The notes beneath the pieces were generated by a model, which searched no databases, was not told where the DNA came from, and saw only the letters and a list, made by a program, of their open reading frames with translations. This document shows, one piece after another, positions 6,841-15,817 of a stretch of 64,000 nucleotides of DNA (within the stretch, counting starts at the first letter, position 1; each line of letters begins with the position of its first letter). The position numbers and the translations under genes were made by a program. The stretch comes from J054 sp965221985 (GTDB lineage: Bacteria > Pseudomonadota > Gammaproteobacteria > Steroidobacterales > GCA-2729495), in NCBI GenBank assembly GCA_965221985.1, contig OZ244928.1:1798001-1862000 (forward strand). The letters run 5' to 3'.

Positions 6841-8832
6841 ATGATGAGAAAGTTTTTGTGGCCGATTTTTTCGCGATGTTTTGCGTGTGCGTGTTGGTTA
6901 CTGGTGATGACATCGTCACAAGCGGCGGGTGCGGATGGTTGGCAGTATTACGGCGGAGACGCTGGCGGTAGCCGCTACGCCGATTTGGATCAAATTAACC
7001 GCGAAAATGTCGCGGGCCTGGAGCTAGCTTGGCAGTATCGCCACGGTGCCGTGGCCGCCAATCCCAAGCTACGCACTTTTATCGATTACCAGGCTACGCC
7101 CATCTTGCTGCCGCCCATGGCGGGCCAACATCTTGTTGTTTGCGATCCCTTCCAGCGAATTATTGCACTAGACCCCACCACTGGAGAGCCGCGTTGGGAA
7201 TTTGATCCGCAAATCGATAAACGACCCTTGGCGGGCCGTTTTAAGTGCAAGGGTGTTGCGTTTTGGCAGGAAGCTGAACCCAATCTGGAAGAATCATGCC
7301 AGTTTCGATTATTCATGCCGACAGCTGACAAGCGGCTGTTTGCCGTTGACGCCCTCAATGGGGAGCTTTGCGAGGATTTTGGCCGTAACGGTTTTGTTGA
7401 TGTGGATCGCTTGCTCAAGGAAACAAAGCCTGCAGAGGGTCTAGAAGCAACGCAACTACTGTCTCCGGCCGCGGTTGTTGGCGATGTGATTGCGGTAAGT
7501 TCGACATCGAACAAATTTGAAAGCGCCAATTCGGTAAACGGGGCCATTCGCGGATTTGATGCTCGCAGTGGTCAGTTGATTTGGACCTTCGATCCTTTGG
7601 TGCGCGACCCGGCGACGGGCTTTGAGCCCACACCGGACGATGTGGGCGGCGGCAATAATTGGACGCCTATGTCCGTGGACAACGAACGTGATCTATTGTT
7701 CATTCCGACTGCCAGTCCGGCGCCAAACTATTGGGGTGTGCATCGGCCGGGGGACAATCGCTACGCGAATTCGATTATTGCCGTGCGCGGTGCAACGGGT
7801 GAAGTGGTTTGGCACTTCCAGACTTTGCATCACGATGTTTGGGATCGGGACGTCGGTTCGCCACCCATACTGGTGGATATTCAACGTGATCAACAGAGCG
7901 TTCCTGCGGTCATTCAATTGGTCAAGACGGGCATGGTGTTTGCGTTGGAACGCGATACCGGTAAGCCGATATTTCCCGTAGAAGAGCGTCCAGTTCCCAC
8001 GGATACAGATATTCCCGGAGAAACTTTGTCGCCGACGCAGCCATTTCCGAGCAAACCGCCCGTACTCGTGCGTAATACAATTTCACCAGATGATGCTTGG
8101 GGATTCACGATCCTGGATCGCAATGCCTGCAAGGCGAAAATCGCGTCCATGCGCCATGGTAGTCACTATGAGCCCATGATGACTGGTGGCACCATCATGT
8201 ATCCGCAGCCGGGTGGCGGCAGCAACTGGGGCGGTGGCGCCTTCGATCCGCAGCGAAATCTATTGATTACTCCCGTGTCGCAAATTCCTTACTACGTAAA
8301 GTTAATCCCGCGGGAAGAGGTTGATCCTGTTGCCGCCAGCAAGCCGGGTGCCGGAGCGCCCATGCAGGGCCCTGGATATATTGGTGGTACACCCTATGCC
8401 GTGGAGCAAGGACCATTGATGTCACCCTCTTTTTCGCCGTGCACAGCGCCACCCTGGAATCTGCTCGTGGCGGTGGATATGTCCGTGGGCGAAATCAAAT
8501 GGAAAATACCCTTTGGCGTGCTGGATAAATTAATGCCCGTACCCATTCCGCTTAATTACGGTGCGCCTTCGGCGGGTGGGCCTATTGTGACCGCGGGGGG
8601 ATTGATCTTTATCGGCGCGACTTCAGATTCGCGTATTCGTGCCTACGATATCGATACGGGAGAAGAACTTTGGCAAGTGATGGCGCCAACATCAGCGATG
8701 GCGACGCCCATGAGCTATGTCATCGACGGTCGGCAGTACGTGGTATTTGCGGCCGGGGGACACAGTTGGTACTACGCGCAGGGTATCGATGACTATTTGC
8801 TTGCCTACGCGCTGCCAGACGAGAAGAACTAA
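6841..8832 (+). CDS. PQQ-dependent dehydrogenase, soluble periplasmic glucose-dehydrogenase-like
   Basis: 663 residues with an N-terminal signal peptide (MMRKFLWPIF...SSQAAGA) and an eight-bladed quinoprotein propeller. It begins W.YYGGDAGGSRYADLDQIN, the start of PQQ alcohol/glucose dehydrogenases, and has the membrane-glucose-dehydrogenase pattern FKCKGVAFW....CQFRLFMPTADKRLFAVDA near residue 140. Other marks are HHDVWDRDVGSPPILVD, GSNWGGGAFDP and a final ATPMSYVIDGRQYVVFAAGGH. It lacks the five-helix membrane anchor of E. coli Gcd and has no fused haem c domain, so a separate electron acceptor is needed. The next gene, a DUF1838 lipoprotein, starts 3 bp after its stop. Substrate (sugar or alcohol) unknown; no PQQ biosynthesis genes are in the window. 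Confidence 0.88.
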   Translation: MMRKFLWPIFSRCFACACWLLVMTSSQAAGADGWQYYGGDAGGSRYADLDQINRENVAGLELAWQYRHGAVAANPKLRTFIDYQATPILLPPMAGQHLVVCDPFQRIIALDPTTGEPRWEFDPQIDKRPLAGRFKCKGVAFWQEAEPNLEESCQFRLFMPTADKRLFAVDALNGELCEDFGRNGFVDVDRLLKETKPAEGLEATQLLSPAAVVGDVIAVSSTSNKFESANSVNGAIRGFDARSGQLIWTFDPLVRDPATGFEPTPDDVGGGNNWTPMSVDNERDLLFIPTASPAPNYWGVHRPGDNRYANSIIAVRGATGEVVWHFQTLHHDVWDRDVGSPPILVDIQRDQQSVPAVIQLVKTGMVFALERDTGKPIFPVEERPVPTDTDIPGETLSPTQPFPSKPPVLVRNTISPDDAWGFTILDRNACKAKIASMRHGSHYEPMMTGGTIMYPQPGGGSNWGGGAFDPQRNLLITPVSQIPYYVKLIPREEVDPVAASKPGAGAPMQGPGYIGGTPYAVEQGPLMSPSFSPCTAPPWNLLVAVDMSVGEIKWKIPFGVLDKLMPVPIPLNYGAPSAGGPIVTAGGLIFIGATSDSRIRAYDIDTGEELWQVMAPTSAMATPMSYVIDGRQYVVFAAGGHSWYYAQGIDDYLLAYALPDEKN

Positions 8833-8835
8833 GCA

Positions 8836-9660
8836 ATGTCTAAGGATATTATTTCTCGCCGCCAGTTTTGTGCTGGTCTTGCATTAACCGGGGTTGGTGC
8901 TGTTGGCTGTAGCGCCATTGATCCTGCGCTGGGTTCGAAACTGAACCTTGAGGACCCACAGGATGCGCTTACCGCCATGATCAAGATGCGCGGTAGCCTC
9001 CTTGCCGAAGATGTGCCGCAGTGGTACTACGGCACCATTTATGGTGTTTTTCCGGGTGAGTCACCCGAGCCCTTGGTTGATTTCGAAGGTTCGGAAATCG
9101 ATTTTTATCAACGCCAAGACGATGGGAGTTACCACGCCCATGCTGCTACGGTGAGTTTCTTTCGTGACCGTCGCAGCGGCAAGCGGCTTACCGAGTACAC
9201 AAATCCTTACACGGGCGCGCGCAACGAAGTACTGGGTAATTCAATTTCTGTTAAGGCGCATTACATTTATTCCATTCATGGTTTTAAACGTTCCGACGAC
9301 GACCGACCATTGTCGAAAGAGCCAATCCTGCACAAGCAATTGGAATGGCGCAGCTCGGGGGACCACATCTGGTTGACCATGCGCCGCAGCTATCCGGCCG
9401 GATTGCCGATGGGGGAGCACCAGTTAATTCGTGGCTCTTTGACTGAATTGCATGATCCGCGGCAGCCGAAAGTCTACACGACAGCTACGCCCACCTATGT
9501 TTCGCCGTGGTTGCCGTGGATGGGTATGGGCGACAAGGCCGGTCATGCCATGTGGGTGGGTCCGGCGCGGAAGCTCGATAGTGTGACGCAGTATCCGCGG
9601 GAGTTACTGGACTTTATGGAGCGCAATTTTCCAGAGAAATTGACGGCTCGCCCAGCGTAA
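8836..9660 (+). CDS. DUF1838 family protein with Tat/lipoprotein signal
   Basis: 274 residues. The N-terminus holds a twin-arginine motif (SRRQFCAG) followed by a hydrophobic stretch and a lipobox-like VGAVGCS, suggesting Tat export and lipid attachment at Cys26. The body follows DUF1838: a charged strand with a TNPYTGARNEVLG box replacing the TNPWTGEKV of the other copies, and the conserved YVSPWLPWMGMGDKAGHAMW near residue 220. It starts 3 bp after the PQQ dehydrogenase stop, so the two are co-translated and would meet in the periplasm. It may be an accessory or a second enzyme acting on the same substrate. Function unproven. Confidence 0.8.
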   Translation: MSKDIISRRQFCAGLALTGVGAVGCSAIDPALGSKLNLEDPQDALTAMIKMRGSLLAEDVPQWYYGTIYGVFPGESPEPLVDFEGSEIDFYQRQDDGSYHAHAATVSFFRDRRSGKRLTEYTNPYTGARNEVLGNSISVKAHYIYSIHGFKRSDDDRPLSKEPILHKQLEWRSSGDHIWLTMRRSYPAGLPMGEHQLIRGSLTELHDPRQPKVYTTATPTYVSPWLPWMGMGDKAGHAMWVGPARKLDSVTQYPRELLDFMERNFPEKLTARPA

Positions 9661-9693
9661 GGCCGGGCCGGTATCGCTGACCGGACCCCGGCC
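9661..9693 (+). terminator. GC-rich hairpin after the PQQ-DH/DUF1838 pair
   Basis: Arms 9661-9672 and 9680-9693 pair over 12 bp with a 2-nt bulge and a 7-nt loop, directly after the DUF1838 stop. It has no T-run, so it may only stabilise the 3' end. Confidence 0.35.
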
Positions 9694-9781
9694 ACGATTC
9701 AGATTTTGAGACCCAAGCCTCGGCAATTGCCCCGCCACAATTCATAGACTCGCCAGGTCATTCCTTGCATTTTTTTGATTT

Positions 9782-10369
9782 ATGTCAAATCTAATGGACA
9801 TGCAGCTTGGCCTTAGCGCTGCCGCATTCTTCGCGGGATTTGTCTTGGCTCGGCTTTTGCCAAAGTTCCGTGCTTCGAGCGATGTCTCCGAAACCAGTTC
9901 TGAACGGGATCGGAAGTTTCGCGCCTTGGAAGCTGAATCGCGCGTCGCCAAGCGGAAATTGGAGCAAGCCGATGTCGACCTTGCCGCTGCTCATACCGAA
10001 GCTGAGGAGTTGTTGGCCGAGCTTGAGCAATTTCGCAAGCAAGAGGACGGCAGCGCCGCTGAACTTCAGGATTTGCGCGCGCAGCTGGCTGAAGAATGTG
10101 AAAAAACGAAAAGCCTGCGTGCGGCCTTGACCGAGCGGGCGGAAGAGGGCATTCGTGCTAGTGTCGAACTGCGCGATGCTCAAACTGAACTGAGCGTTGT
10201 ACAAGCGGGCACCGAGGCGGTGCAGGATGAAATCAACGACTTGCTTGCGCAGCACGAAGAACTCACGGCACGTTTGCACGCTAAGGATCTCGAACAATCT
10301 CCTGCGGAAGGCAGCGAGGAACTTACCAAGGCTGCAGAAAAAGACAGCGTCTACGCCCAAGATTGCTGA
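9782..10369 (+). CDS. Single-span membrane protein with long coiled coil
   Basis: 195 residues: a short N-terminus, one hydrophobic segment (LGLSAAAFFAGFVLARLL, residues 9-26), then about 150 residues of charged, heptad-like Glu/Leu/Ala-rich sequence ending in a low-complexity acidic tail. It resembles the architecture of small DUF1043/YhcB-like or cell-envelope coiled-coil proteins, but I do not recognise a family. ATG 9782 is preceded by an AT-rich stretch and no clear Shine-Dalgarno box. It sits alone between the PQQ-DH operon and the LLM operon, 52 bp upstream of the latter, so it may be its first gene. Function unknown. Confidence 0.6.
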   Translation: MSNLMDMQLGLSAAAFFAGFVLARLLPKFRASSDVSETSSERDRKFRALEAESRVAKRKLEQADVDLAAAHTEAEELLAELEQFRKQEDGSAAELQDLRAQLAEECEKTKSLRAALTERAEEGIRASVELRDAQTELSVVQAGTEAVQDEINDLLAQHEELTARLHAKDLEQSPAEGSEELTKAAEKDSVYAQDC

Positions 10370-10421
10370 GCCGCTGTAATGGGCTAGACTAGACCCCAGC
10401 CAACAGCGCAGGGGATTGCGG

Positions 10422-11462
10422 ATGCGACTCGGTCTTATGGCTGGCTATTCGCCGGCCAACGTCAACTTGCCCATGGAACAAATTCTCGAAGCCGAGCGGC
10501 TTGGCTTTTACTCTGTGTGGACTGCCGAAGCCTACGGTTCGGATGCGGTATCCACTGCCGCCTGGGTCTTGGCGAAGACGGAACGGATTAAAGTCGGCAC
10601 CGCCATCATGCAGATGCCCGCGCGCACGCCAACTTGTGCAGCCATGACTGCCATGACATTAACGGCATTGTCCAAAGGACGATTCTTGCTGGGCATTGGG
10701 CCCTCCGGCCCAAGGGTTGTCGAAGGTTGGTACGGCGTGCCCTATGGTCGCCCCATGACGCGAACGCGGGAATACATCGACATCATTCGTCAAGTACTGG
10801 CGCGGCGGGCGCCCCTTGAGCACGTTGGTTATCACTACCAAATCCCATATTTGGGCGAAGGCGCTACCGGTTTGGGCAGCCCTATGAAAAGTATCTTGCA
10901 TGGTGACCCGAATTTGCCGATCTACACGGCTTCCATTACGCCTAATGGTCTGCGCACTTCGGGCGAGCTGGCTAACGGGGTCTTTCCCATTTGGATGAAT
11001 CCCGATCGATTCGATATTTTGGGTAAGTACCTTAGCGAAGGATTTGCCAAGGCTGATGGCGAGAAGTCCCTAGCAAACTTTGACGTGGCACCAGTGGTGT
11101 CCGTGGTATTGGGCGATGATCTCGAACGCTGCCAGCAGCCGGTGCGCCAGCACCTCGCTCTATATATTGGGGGCATGGGTCCGCGTGAGAAGAATTTTTA
11201 TGCGCAGTATGCGGCACGCATGGGTTACGAGGCCGAAGCTCGTAAGATTCAAGACCTATATCTTGAAGGGCGCAAGGTGGAGGCTGCTGCTGCTGTGCCT
11301 GCCAGCTTAATTGATGACTGCGCTCTCGTGGGTACCGCGGATCGCATTCGTGATCGCTTAAGCCGCTGGCGCGATGCGAGCAAGCGGGGTGAGGTTGGCA
11401 CAATCTTGCTGGGCGGCGTATCCACTGATGCTCTCAGACTCGTTGCCGAAGAATTGTTGTGA
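10422..11462 (+). CDS. LLM-class F420-dependent oxidoreductase
   Basis: 346 residues from ATG 10422, with AGGGGAT six bases upstream; a TTG two codons earlier is less likely. It matches the LLM subgroup common in F420-producing actinobacteria: MRLGLMAGY, GFYSVWTAEAYGSDAVST, KVGTAIMQMPARTPT, GRFLLGIGPSGPRVVEGWYG and TREYIDIIRQVL, then GEGATGLG and PIYTASITPNG. This subgroup is annotated F420-dependent in mycobacteria, and the presence of the cofactor operon downstream agrees. It overlaps the next LLM gene by 4 bp (GTGA), so three LLM genes are translated in sequence. Substrate unknown. Confidence 0.87.
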   Translation: MRLGLMAGYSPANVNLPMEQILEAERLGFYSVWTAEAYGSDAVSTAAWVLAKTERIKVGTAIMQMPARTPTCAAMTAMTLTALSKGRFLLGIGPSGPRVVEGWYGVPYGRPMTRTREYIDIIRQVLARRAPLEHVGYHYQIPYLGEGATGLGSPMKSILHGDPNLPIYTASITPNGLRTSGELANGVFPIWMNPDRFDILGKYLSEGFAKADGEKSLANFDVAPVVSVVLGDDLERCQQPVRQHLALYIGGMGPREKNFYAQYAARMGYEAEARKIQDLYLEGRKVEAAAAVPASLIDDCALVGTADRIRDRLSRWRDASKRGEVGTILLGGVSTDALRLVAEELL

Positions 11463-12406
11463 GCAATCTGCCGACTTTTGGCATTCCCATCCCACAGGTC
11501 TTCATGGATGGCCGGGCTGACATGGATCTGGTAGAGCGGAGTTTGCAGCGCGCTGAAGAACTGGGCTTCGAAAGCGCTTGGGTACAAGACCAGGTTGCTG
11601 GCGACGTACCGCTATTGGAATCGGTCAGCCTGCTTTGCTACGCGGCGGCCGTGACCCAGCGCTTGCGGCTTGGGGTCTCCGTGATTGTTTTTCCCATTCG
11701 CAACGCGGTCCAATTGGCAAAAGATTTCAGCAGTCTAGATCACATGAGTAACGGCCGGGCGATCTTGGGTATTGGTTTGGGTCCGGTTTTTGCGGGGGAT
11801 CACTATTTTGAGATTTTTGGTACTCGAGCTGATGAAGCACTGCGCCGATTCAATGAAGGCTTGGAAACCATACGCAGCCTATGGCGTGAATCCCGGACGA
11901 CCATTAAAGGTGAGTTTTATACCCTAAAAGGTGCGGCCATGGAGCCTAAGCCACTCCAAAGCAATTTACCGATTTGGTTTGGTGGCCAGCATCCGAAAGC
12001 TCTAGAACGCGCCGCCCGTGTTGCCGATGGCTATATGGGGGCGGGGCCAACGACCACGGAAGATTTTGCCCTGCAGGTACATCAGCTGAAGCGCTTCCTC
12101 GATAACGCGGAACGCGATCCAAGCAGTTTCCCAATTTCCAAACGCGTCTATTTGGCCGTTGACAAGGACGCATCCCGCGCCAAACAAGGTTTGGATAAGT
12201 TTTTCGCGGCGCGTTATCCATGGATGATCAAAAGCAATCCAAATTTCGTGGCTGATATCTGCGCCTGGGGTTCACCGGAGCAAGTTGCCGATGGCTTACG
12301 GCCAGTCTTGGCGGCCGGTGCCGAAATGATTGTCCTCAATCCCCTCTGGGACTATGTCGAACAAATGGAGCAGCTGGCCGAGGAAGTTATTCCTTTGCTG
12401 CGCTGA
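11459..12406 (+). CDS. LLM-class F420/FMN-dependent oxidoreductase
   Basis: 315 residues, GTG start overlapping the previous stop by 4 bp. LLM barrel marks: GFESAWVQDQVAGDVPLLE, LRLGVSVIVFPIRNAVQLAKDFSSLD, SNGRAILGIGLG, TIKGEFYTLKGAAMEPKP, PIWFGGQHPKALERAARVADGYM. It belongs to a different LLM subgroup from its two neighbours, with less than obvious pairwise identity, so the operon encodes three distinct enzymes rather than recent duplicates. Cofactor preference (F420 or FMN) cannot be read directly. The following gene starts within 7 bases of its stop. Confidence 0.85.
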   Translation: MSNLPTFGIPIPQVFMDGRADMDLVERSLQRAEELGFESAWVQDQVAGDVPLLESVSLLCYAAAVTQRLRLGVSVIVFPIRNAVQLAKDFSSLDHMSNGRAILGIGLGPVFAGDHYFEIFGTRADEALRRFNEGLETIRSLWRESRTTIKGEFYTLKGAAMEPKPLQSNLPIWFGGQHPKALERAARVADGYMGAGPTTTEDFALQVHQLKRFLDNAERDPSSFPISKRVYLAVDKDASRAKQGLDKFFAARYPWMIKSNPNFVADICAWGSPEQVADGLRPVLAAGAEMIVLNPLWDYVEQMEQLAEEVIPLLR

Positions 12407-12412
12407 TTGCTG

Positions 12413-13450
12413 ATGGATATTGACATCATTCTCGATGCGCGCGCATCGGCCGATGAAATCGCTGCCCTAGGCCGGGCCGCGGAGTCGGCGGGTATTCGTG
12501 GGATCTGGGTGTCTAGCTTGTTGGACTCTCGCGATCCCTTTACCAATCTGTCGGTGTTGGCCCGTGCGACTTCAAAAATTCTCTTGGGTGCCGTGGCTGT
12601 CAATCCTTTTGATATGCACCCTGTCCGCATCGCTTCGGGATTGCTGACGCTAAATGAATTGGCCCTCGGCCGTGCGCGTTTGGTGATTGGTGGTGGCGGT
12701 GAAGCCCTTGAGGCATTGGGCATTCAGCCGGCGCGCCGCGTGCGCGCCGTTGCCGAGTGTGTCGATATCTTGCAGGCGGCAGCCGATGGCCAGTTGGTGA
12801 ACTTTACCGGTGAGTTGTATCGCGTGCGGAATTTACAATTTGCTTGGGTTGAGGCCGCGCCGCCGCCCATCTATGTCGGCGCGAGTCAGGCACAAATGTT
12901 GCGCATGGCCGCGCGGGTCGCCGATGGCATCATGATGAGTGATATGCCTGCCGCATTGACGGCCAATGCGGTGTCGACCCTTGATGTGGCGCTGCAAGCC
13001 CATGGTAAGTCTCGGCCTGATTATGCGACCAATGCCTTCACTGCCTGGCATGTCTATCGCGACGCCGAGGCCGCGCGGCTAGAGGCCCGGAAATGGTTGC
13101 TCTTGCGCGGCATATTCCGACCGTGGTTGCTGGCGGAGTTTCTAGGACCTGATGACGTGCAGCTGGTCATGGATGGTCAGCCGGCATTTGCTGCGGCTTT
13201 CCGGGCCGGCAGCGCGACAGTTGAGGGCGTACCCGACTCTGTCTTGGATGCCTTGGTGGACAATATTACTTTTTGTGGTGCTGTGGCCGACTTGGATGGA
13301 AAAATTTTGAAGCTGCAAGACTATGCGCGCGCCGGACTCACGGCCATTGCTTTGCGGCTGTACGACAGTCCCATGGAATCCATTCGCCTACTGGGCGAGC
13401 GCGTTGTTCCCGCCTTGCGGGGCAGCGAAGTTCTGACCGTGGCTCATTGA
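12413..13450 (+). CDS. LLM-class flavin/F420-dependent oxidoreductase, paralogue of the gene at 200
   Basis: 345 residues from ATG 12413 (TTG 12407 abuts the preceding stop). The sequence follows the first LLM protein of the window almost segment by segment: SRDPF..LSVLAR..S.I.LG..AV.PF..HP, LTLNE...GRA..V.GGGG, PP.IYVGA....MLR.AA...DG.M.SD, and the ending ALRLYD.P.ESIRL. The glycine-rich loop is IGGGGEALEALGI. Two divergent paralogues 11 kb apart in one neighbourhood suggest related substrates or successive steps. Third member of the translationally coupled LLM row; it is convergent with ygiQ. Confidence 0.85.
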   Translation: MDIDIILDARASADEIAALGRAAESAGIRGIWVSSLLDSRDPFTNLSVLARATSKILLGAVAVNPFDMHPVRIASGLLTLNELALGRARLVIGGGGEALEALGIQPARRVRAVAECVDILQAAADGQLVNFTGELYRVRNLQFAWVEAAPPPIYVGASQAQMLRMAARVADGIMMSDMPAALTANAVSTLDVALQAHGKSRPDYATNAFTAWHVYRDAEAARLEARKWLLLRGIFRPWLLAEFLGPDDVQLVMDGQPAFAAAFRAGSATVEGVPDSVLDALVDNITFCGAVADLDGKILKLQDYARAGLTAIALRLYDSPMESIRLLGERVVPALRGSEVLTVAH

Positions 13451-13514
13451 GTGCTTGACTAGGCCACGGCTTTCTATACGTCAATCGACAGTTAATTTTT
13501 TGATTGTCGATGAT

Positions 13515-15677
13515 CTAGCGCGGTGGTAGGCCGTTGTGCTGGGTTAGTAGCCGATTTCCGCCTTGGCCACGCGCGCGCTTATCGTTTGAATTTTTTTGCC
13601 TTGGCGATCGATGTTGTCGGGTTTTGCCTGGCTGGGTGGCCGGCACCAGTTGGCTCGCGTCGGACCCGATAAGCCGCGACAAGCCCATGCATTCCAAGGC
13701 CTTGCGAATCTGTGGCCAGTTGGCCGGATCATGGTAGCGCAGTAAAGCTTTGTGTAAGCGTCGTTGCTCGGGCGTTTTCGCCGTTTCCACCGCGGCGCTC
13801 TTGTAGCCAATTTTAGCCAGGGGGTTTTTCCCTGAGTGATACATGGCGGTAGCCGTGGCCATGGGTGAGGGGTAAAAAGCCTGCACCTGATCGGCGCGAA
13901 AATTATTGCGCTTAAGCCACAGCGCCAGGTTCACCATGTCCTCGTCGGTGGTGCCCGGATGGGCTGCAATAAAGTAGGGAATCAAATACTGTTCTTTGCC
14001 GGCCTGCGCCGAGAAGTGGTCAAATAATTCCTTGAAGCGTTGGTAGCTATTGATGCCCGGCTTCATCATTTTAGCCAGCGGTTCCGCTTCGGTATGTTCC
14101 GGCGCGATTTTCAGATAGCCACCTACGTGATGAGTCACCAATTCCTCGACATATTCGGGATCTTCCACCGCTAGGTCATAGCGTAGTCCTGATGCGATGA
14201 GAACTTTTTTGATACCGGGGAGGGAGCGCGCTTTTCTGTACAACTGTGTTAAAGCAGAGTGACTGGTGTTCAAGTTGCTGCAAATACCTGGATACACGCA
14301 GCTTGGCCGCCGGCAGGCGGCTTCAATATTGCGGCTCTTACAAGCTAGGCGATACATGTTGGCTGTTGGTCCACCAAGATCCGAAACCACGCCCGTGAAT
14401 CCGGGAACCCGGTCGCCCATGATTTCAATTTCCCGCAACACAGATTCTTCTGAGCGGTTTTGGATGATTCGACCTTCATGTTCGGTGATGGAACAAAATG
14501 TACAGCCACCGAAACAGCCGCGCATGATATTCACCGAGAACCTAATCATTTCGTAGGCCGGTATTTTCGCCTCGCCATAACTGGGGTGCGGCAGCCGCGC
14601 ATAGGGCATGTCATAGACATAGTCCATTTCAGCGGTGGTCAAGGGTACCGGCGGTGGATTCAGCCAGAGGTCGCGGCCGTCGTGTGCTTGAACCAGGGCG
14701 CGGGCGTTGCCGGGATTGGTTTCCAGATGCAGCACGCGGCTCGCATGGGCGTACAGCACGCGGTCTTGACTGACTTTCTCGAAAGAGGGCAAGCGCACAA
14801 TACTGCGTTCGCGATTCTTTCGCGGGTTTGGCACAAAACGCAAAGGCTTCTCTGTGTCCGCCGGTTGCGACGGGCTTTGGTTTTCCTGTAGCGCTGAATC
14901 GCAGTTTCCAGTTTCTCGCGAATTGAGGTAAGGATTGACGATGTGGTTGATTCGGCCTGGCCGGTCAATGCGCGTGGAATCGATTTCCCACCAGTCTTTG
15001 GGTGTATCGTGCCGAATAAATACGCTGCCGCGAATATTCGTCATGTCACGCACTGCTTCACCGCGCGCTATGCGATGGGCGACTTCAATCACCGCGCGCT
15101 CTGAATTGCCATACAGTAGGATATCGGCACTGGCATCCAGCAAGATGGAACGGCGCACTGTCTGCTGCCAATAGTCAAAATGTGCCACCCGTCGCAGTGA
15201 GGCTTCAATGCCACCCAATACGACCGGCACGTCGCTGAAAGCCTCTTTGCAACGCTGCGAGTAAACGATGGAGCAGCGATCCGGGCGCTTACCTGCCACG
15301 CCGCCGGCCGTGTAGGCATCATCATTGCGCACTTTTCGATCGGCGGTGTAGCGATTGATCATGGAATCCATATTGCCGGCGGCGACGCCGAAAAATAGAT
15401 TCGGCTTGCCCAGCGCCATGAAATCATCTTTTGAACGCCAGTTCGGCTGCGCAATGATGCCGACGCGAAAGCCTTGGGCTTCTAACAATCTACCGATTAT
15501 CGCCATGCCGAAAGACGGATGGTCCACGTAGGCATCACCCGTCACGATGATGACGTCGCAGGAATCCCAACCCAGCTTATCCATCTCTTCGCGAGAAACC
15601 GGCAGGAATGGCGCCGTGCCGTAGCATTCGGCCCAATACTTGTTGTAGTCGTAGAGTGGTTTCGCGGCAACGGCCAT
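13515..15677 (-). CDS. ygiQ: YgiQ-family radical SAM protein
   Basis: About 720 residues. The best start is ATG 15677, giving MAVAAKPLYDYNKYWAECYG, aligned with the start of E. coli YgiQ; the frame remains open to a GTG at 15731. Diagnostic stretches are MDKLGWDSCDVIIVTGDAYVDHPSFGMAIIGRLLEAQGF (N-terminal B12-binding-like region) and the radical SAM cluster CFGGCTFC in NIMRGCFGGCTFCSITEHEGR. The C-terminal about 60 residues are basic and low-complexity, as in relatives. The function of YgiQ is not established. It is convergent with the LLM operon and 140 bp downstream of the MetE-like gene on the same strand. Conserved and probably unrelated to the F420 genes. Confidence 0.9.
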   Translation of the reverse strand: MAVAAKPLYDYNKYWAECYGTAPFLPVSREEMDKLGWDSCDVIIVTGDAYVDHPSFGMAIIGRLLEAQGFRVGIIAQPNWRSKDDFMALGKPNLFFGVAAGNMDSMINRYTADRKVRNDDAYTAGGVAGKRPDRCSIVYSQRCKEAFSDVPVVLGGIEASLRRVAHFDYWQQTVRRSILLDASADILLYGNSERAVIEVAHRIARGEAVRDMTNIRGSVFIRHDTPKDWWEIDSTRIDRPGRINHIVNPYLNSRETGNCDSALQENQSPSQPADTEKPLRFVPNPRKNRERSIVRLPSFEKVSQDRVLYAHASRVLHLETNPGNARALVQAHDGRDLWLNPPPVPLTTAEMDYVYDMPYARLPHPSYGEAKIPAYEMIRFSVNIMRGCFGGCTFCSITEHEGRIIQNRSEESVLREIEIMGDRVPGFTGVVSDLGGPTANMYRLACKSRNIEAACRRPSCVYPGICSNLNTSHSALTQLYRKARSLPGIKKVLIASGLRYDLAVEDPEYVEELVTHHVGGYLKIAPEHTEAEPLAKMMKPGINSYQRFKELFDHFSAQAGKEQYLIPYFIAAHPGTTDEDMVNLALWLKRNNFRADQVQAFYPSPMATATAMYHSGKNPLAKIGYKSAAVETAKTPEQRRLHKALLRYHDPANWPQIRKALECMGLSRLIGSDASQLVPATQPGKTRQHRSPRQKNSNDKRARGQGGNRLLTQHNGLPPR

Positions 15678-15817
15678 GGCAATAGAATCATTCGCTGGGC
15701 CGCCCATGGTAGCGCAATGCGGCTCATCCACGAATTGGCTATTCTGCCTGTAGCCTGAATGCTCTACCGATTGCTGCGCGACGATAGATATCGTGCCTGA
15801 TCGGCGTGGACTGAAGA

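Noticed and set aside
13484..13511. 7-bp stem with a T-run in the loop between the LLM operon and ygiQ
   Set aside because: The T-run is in the loop rather than after the stem and the stem is short; not a convincing terminator.
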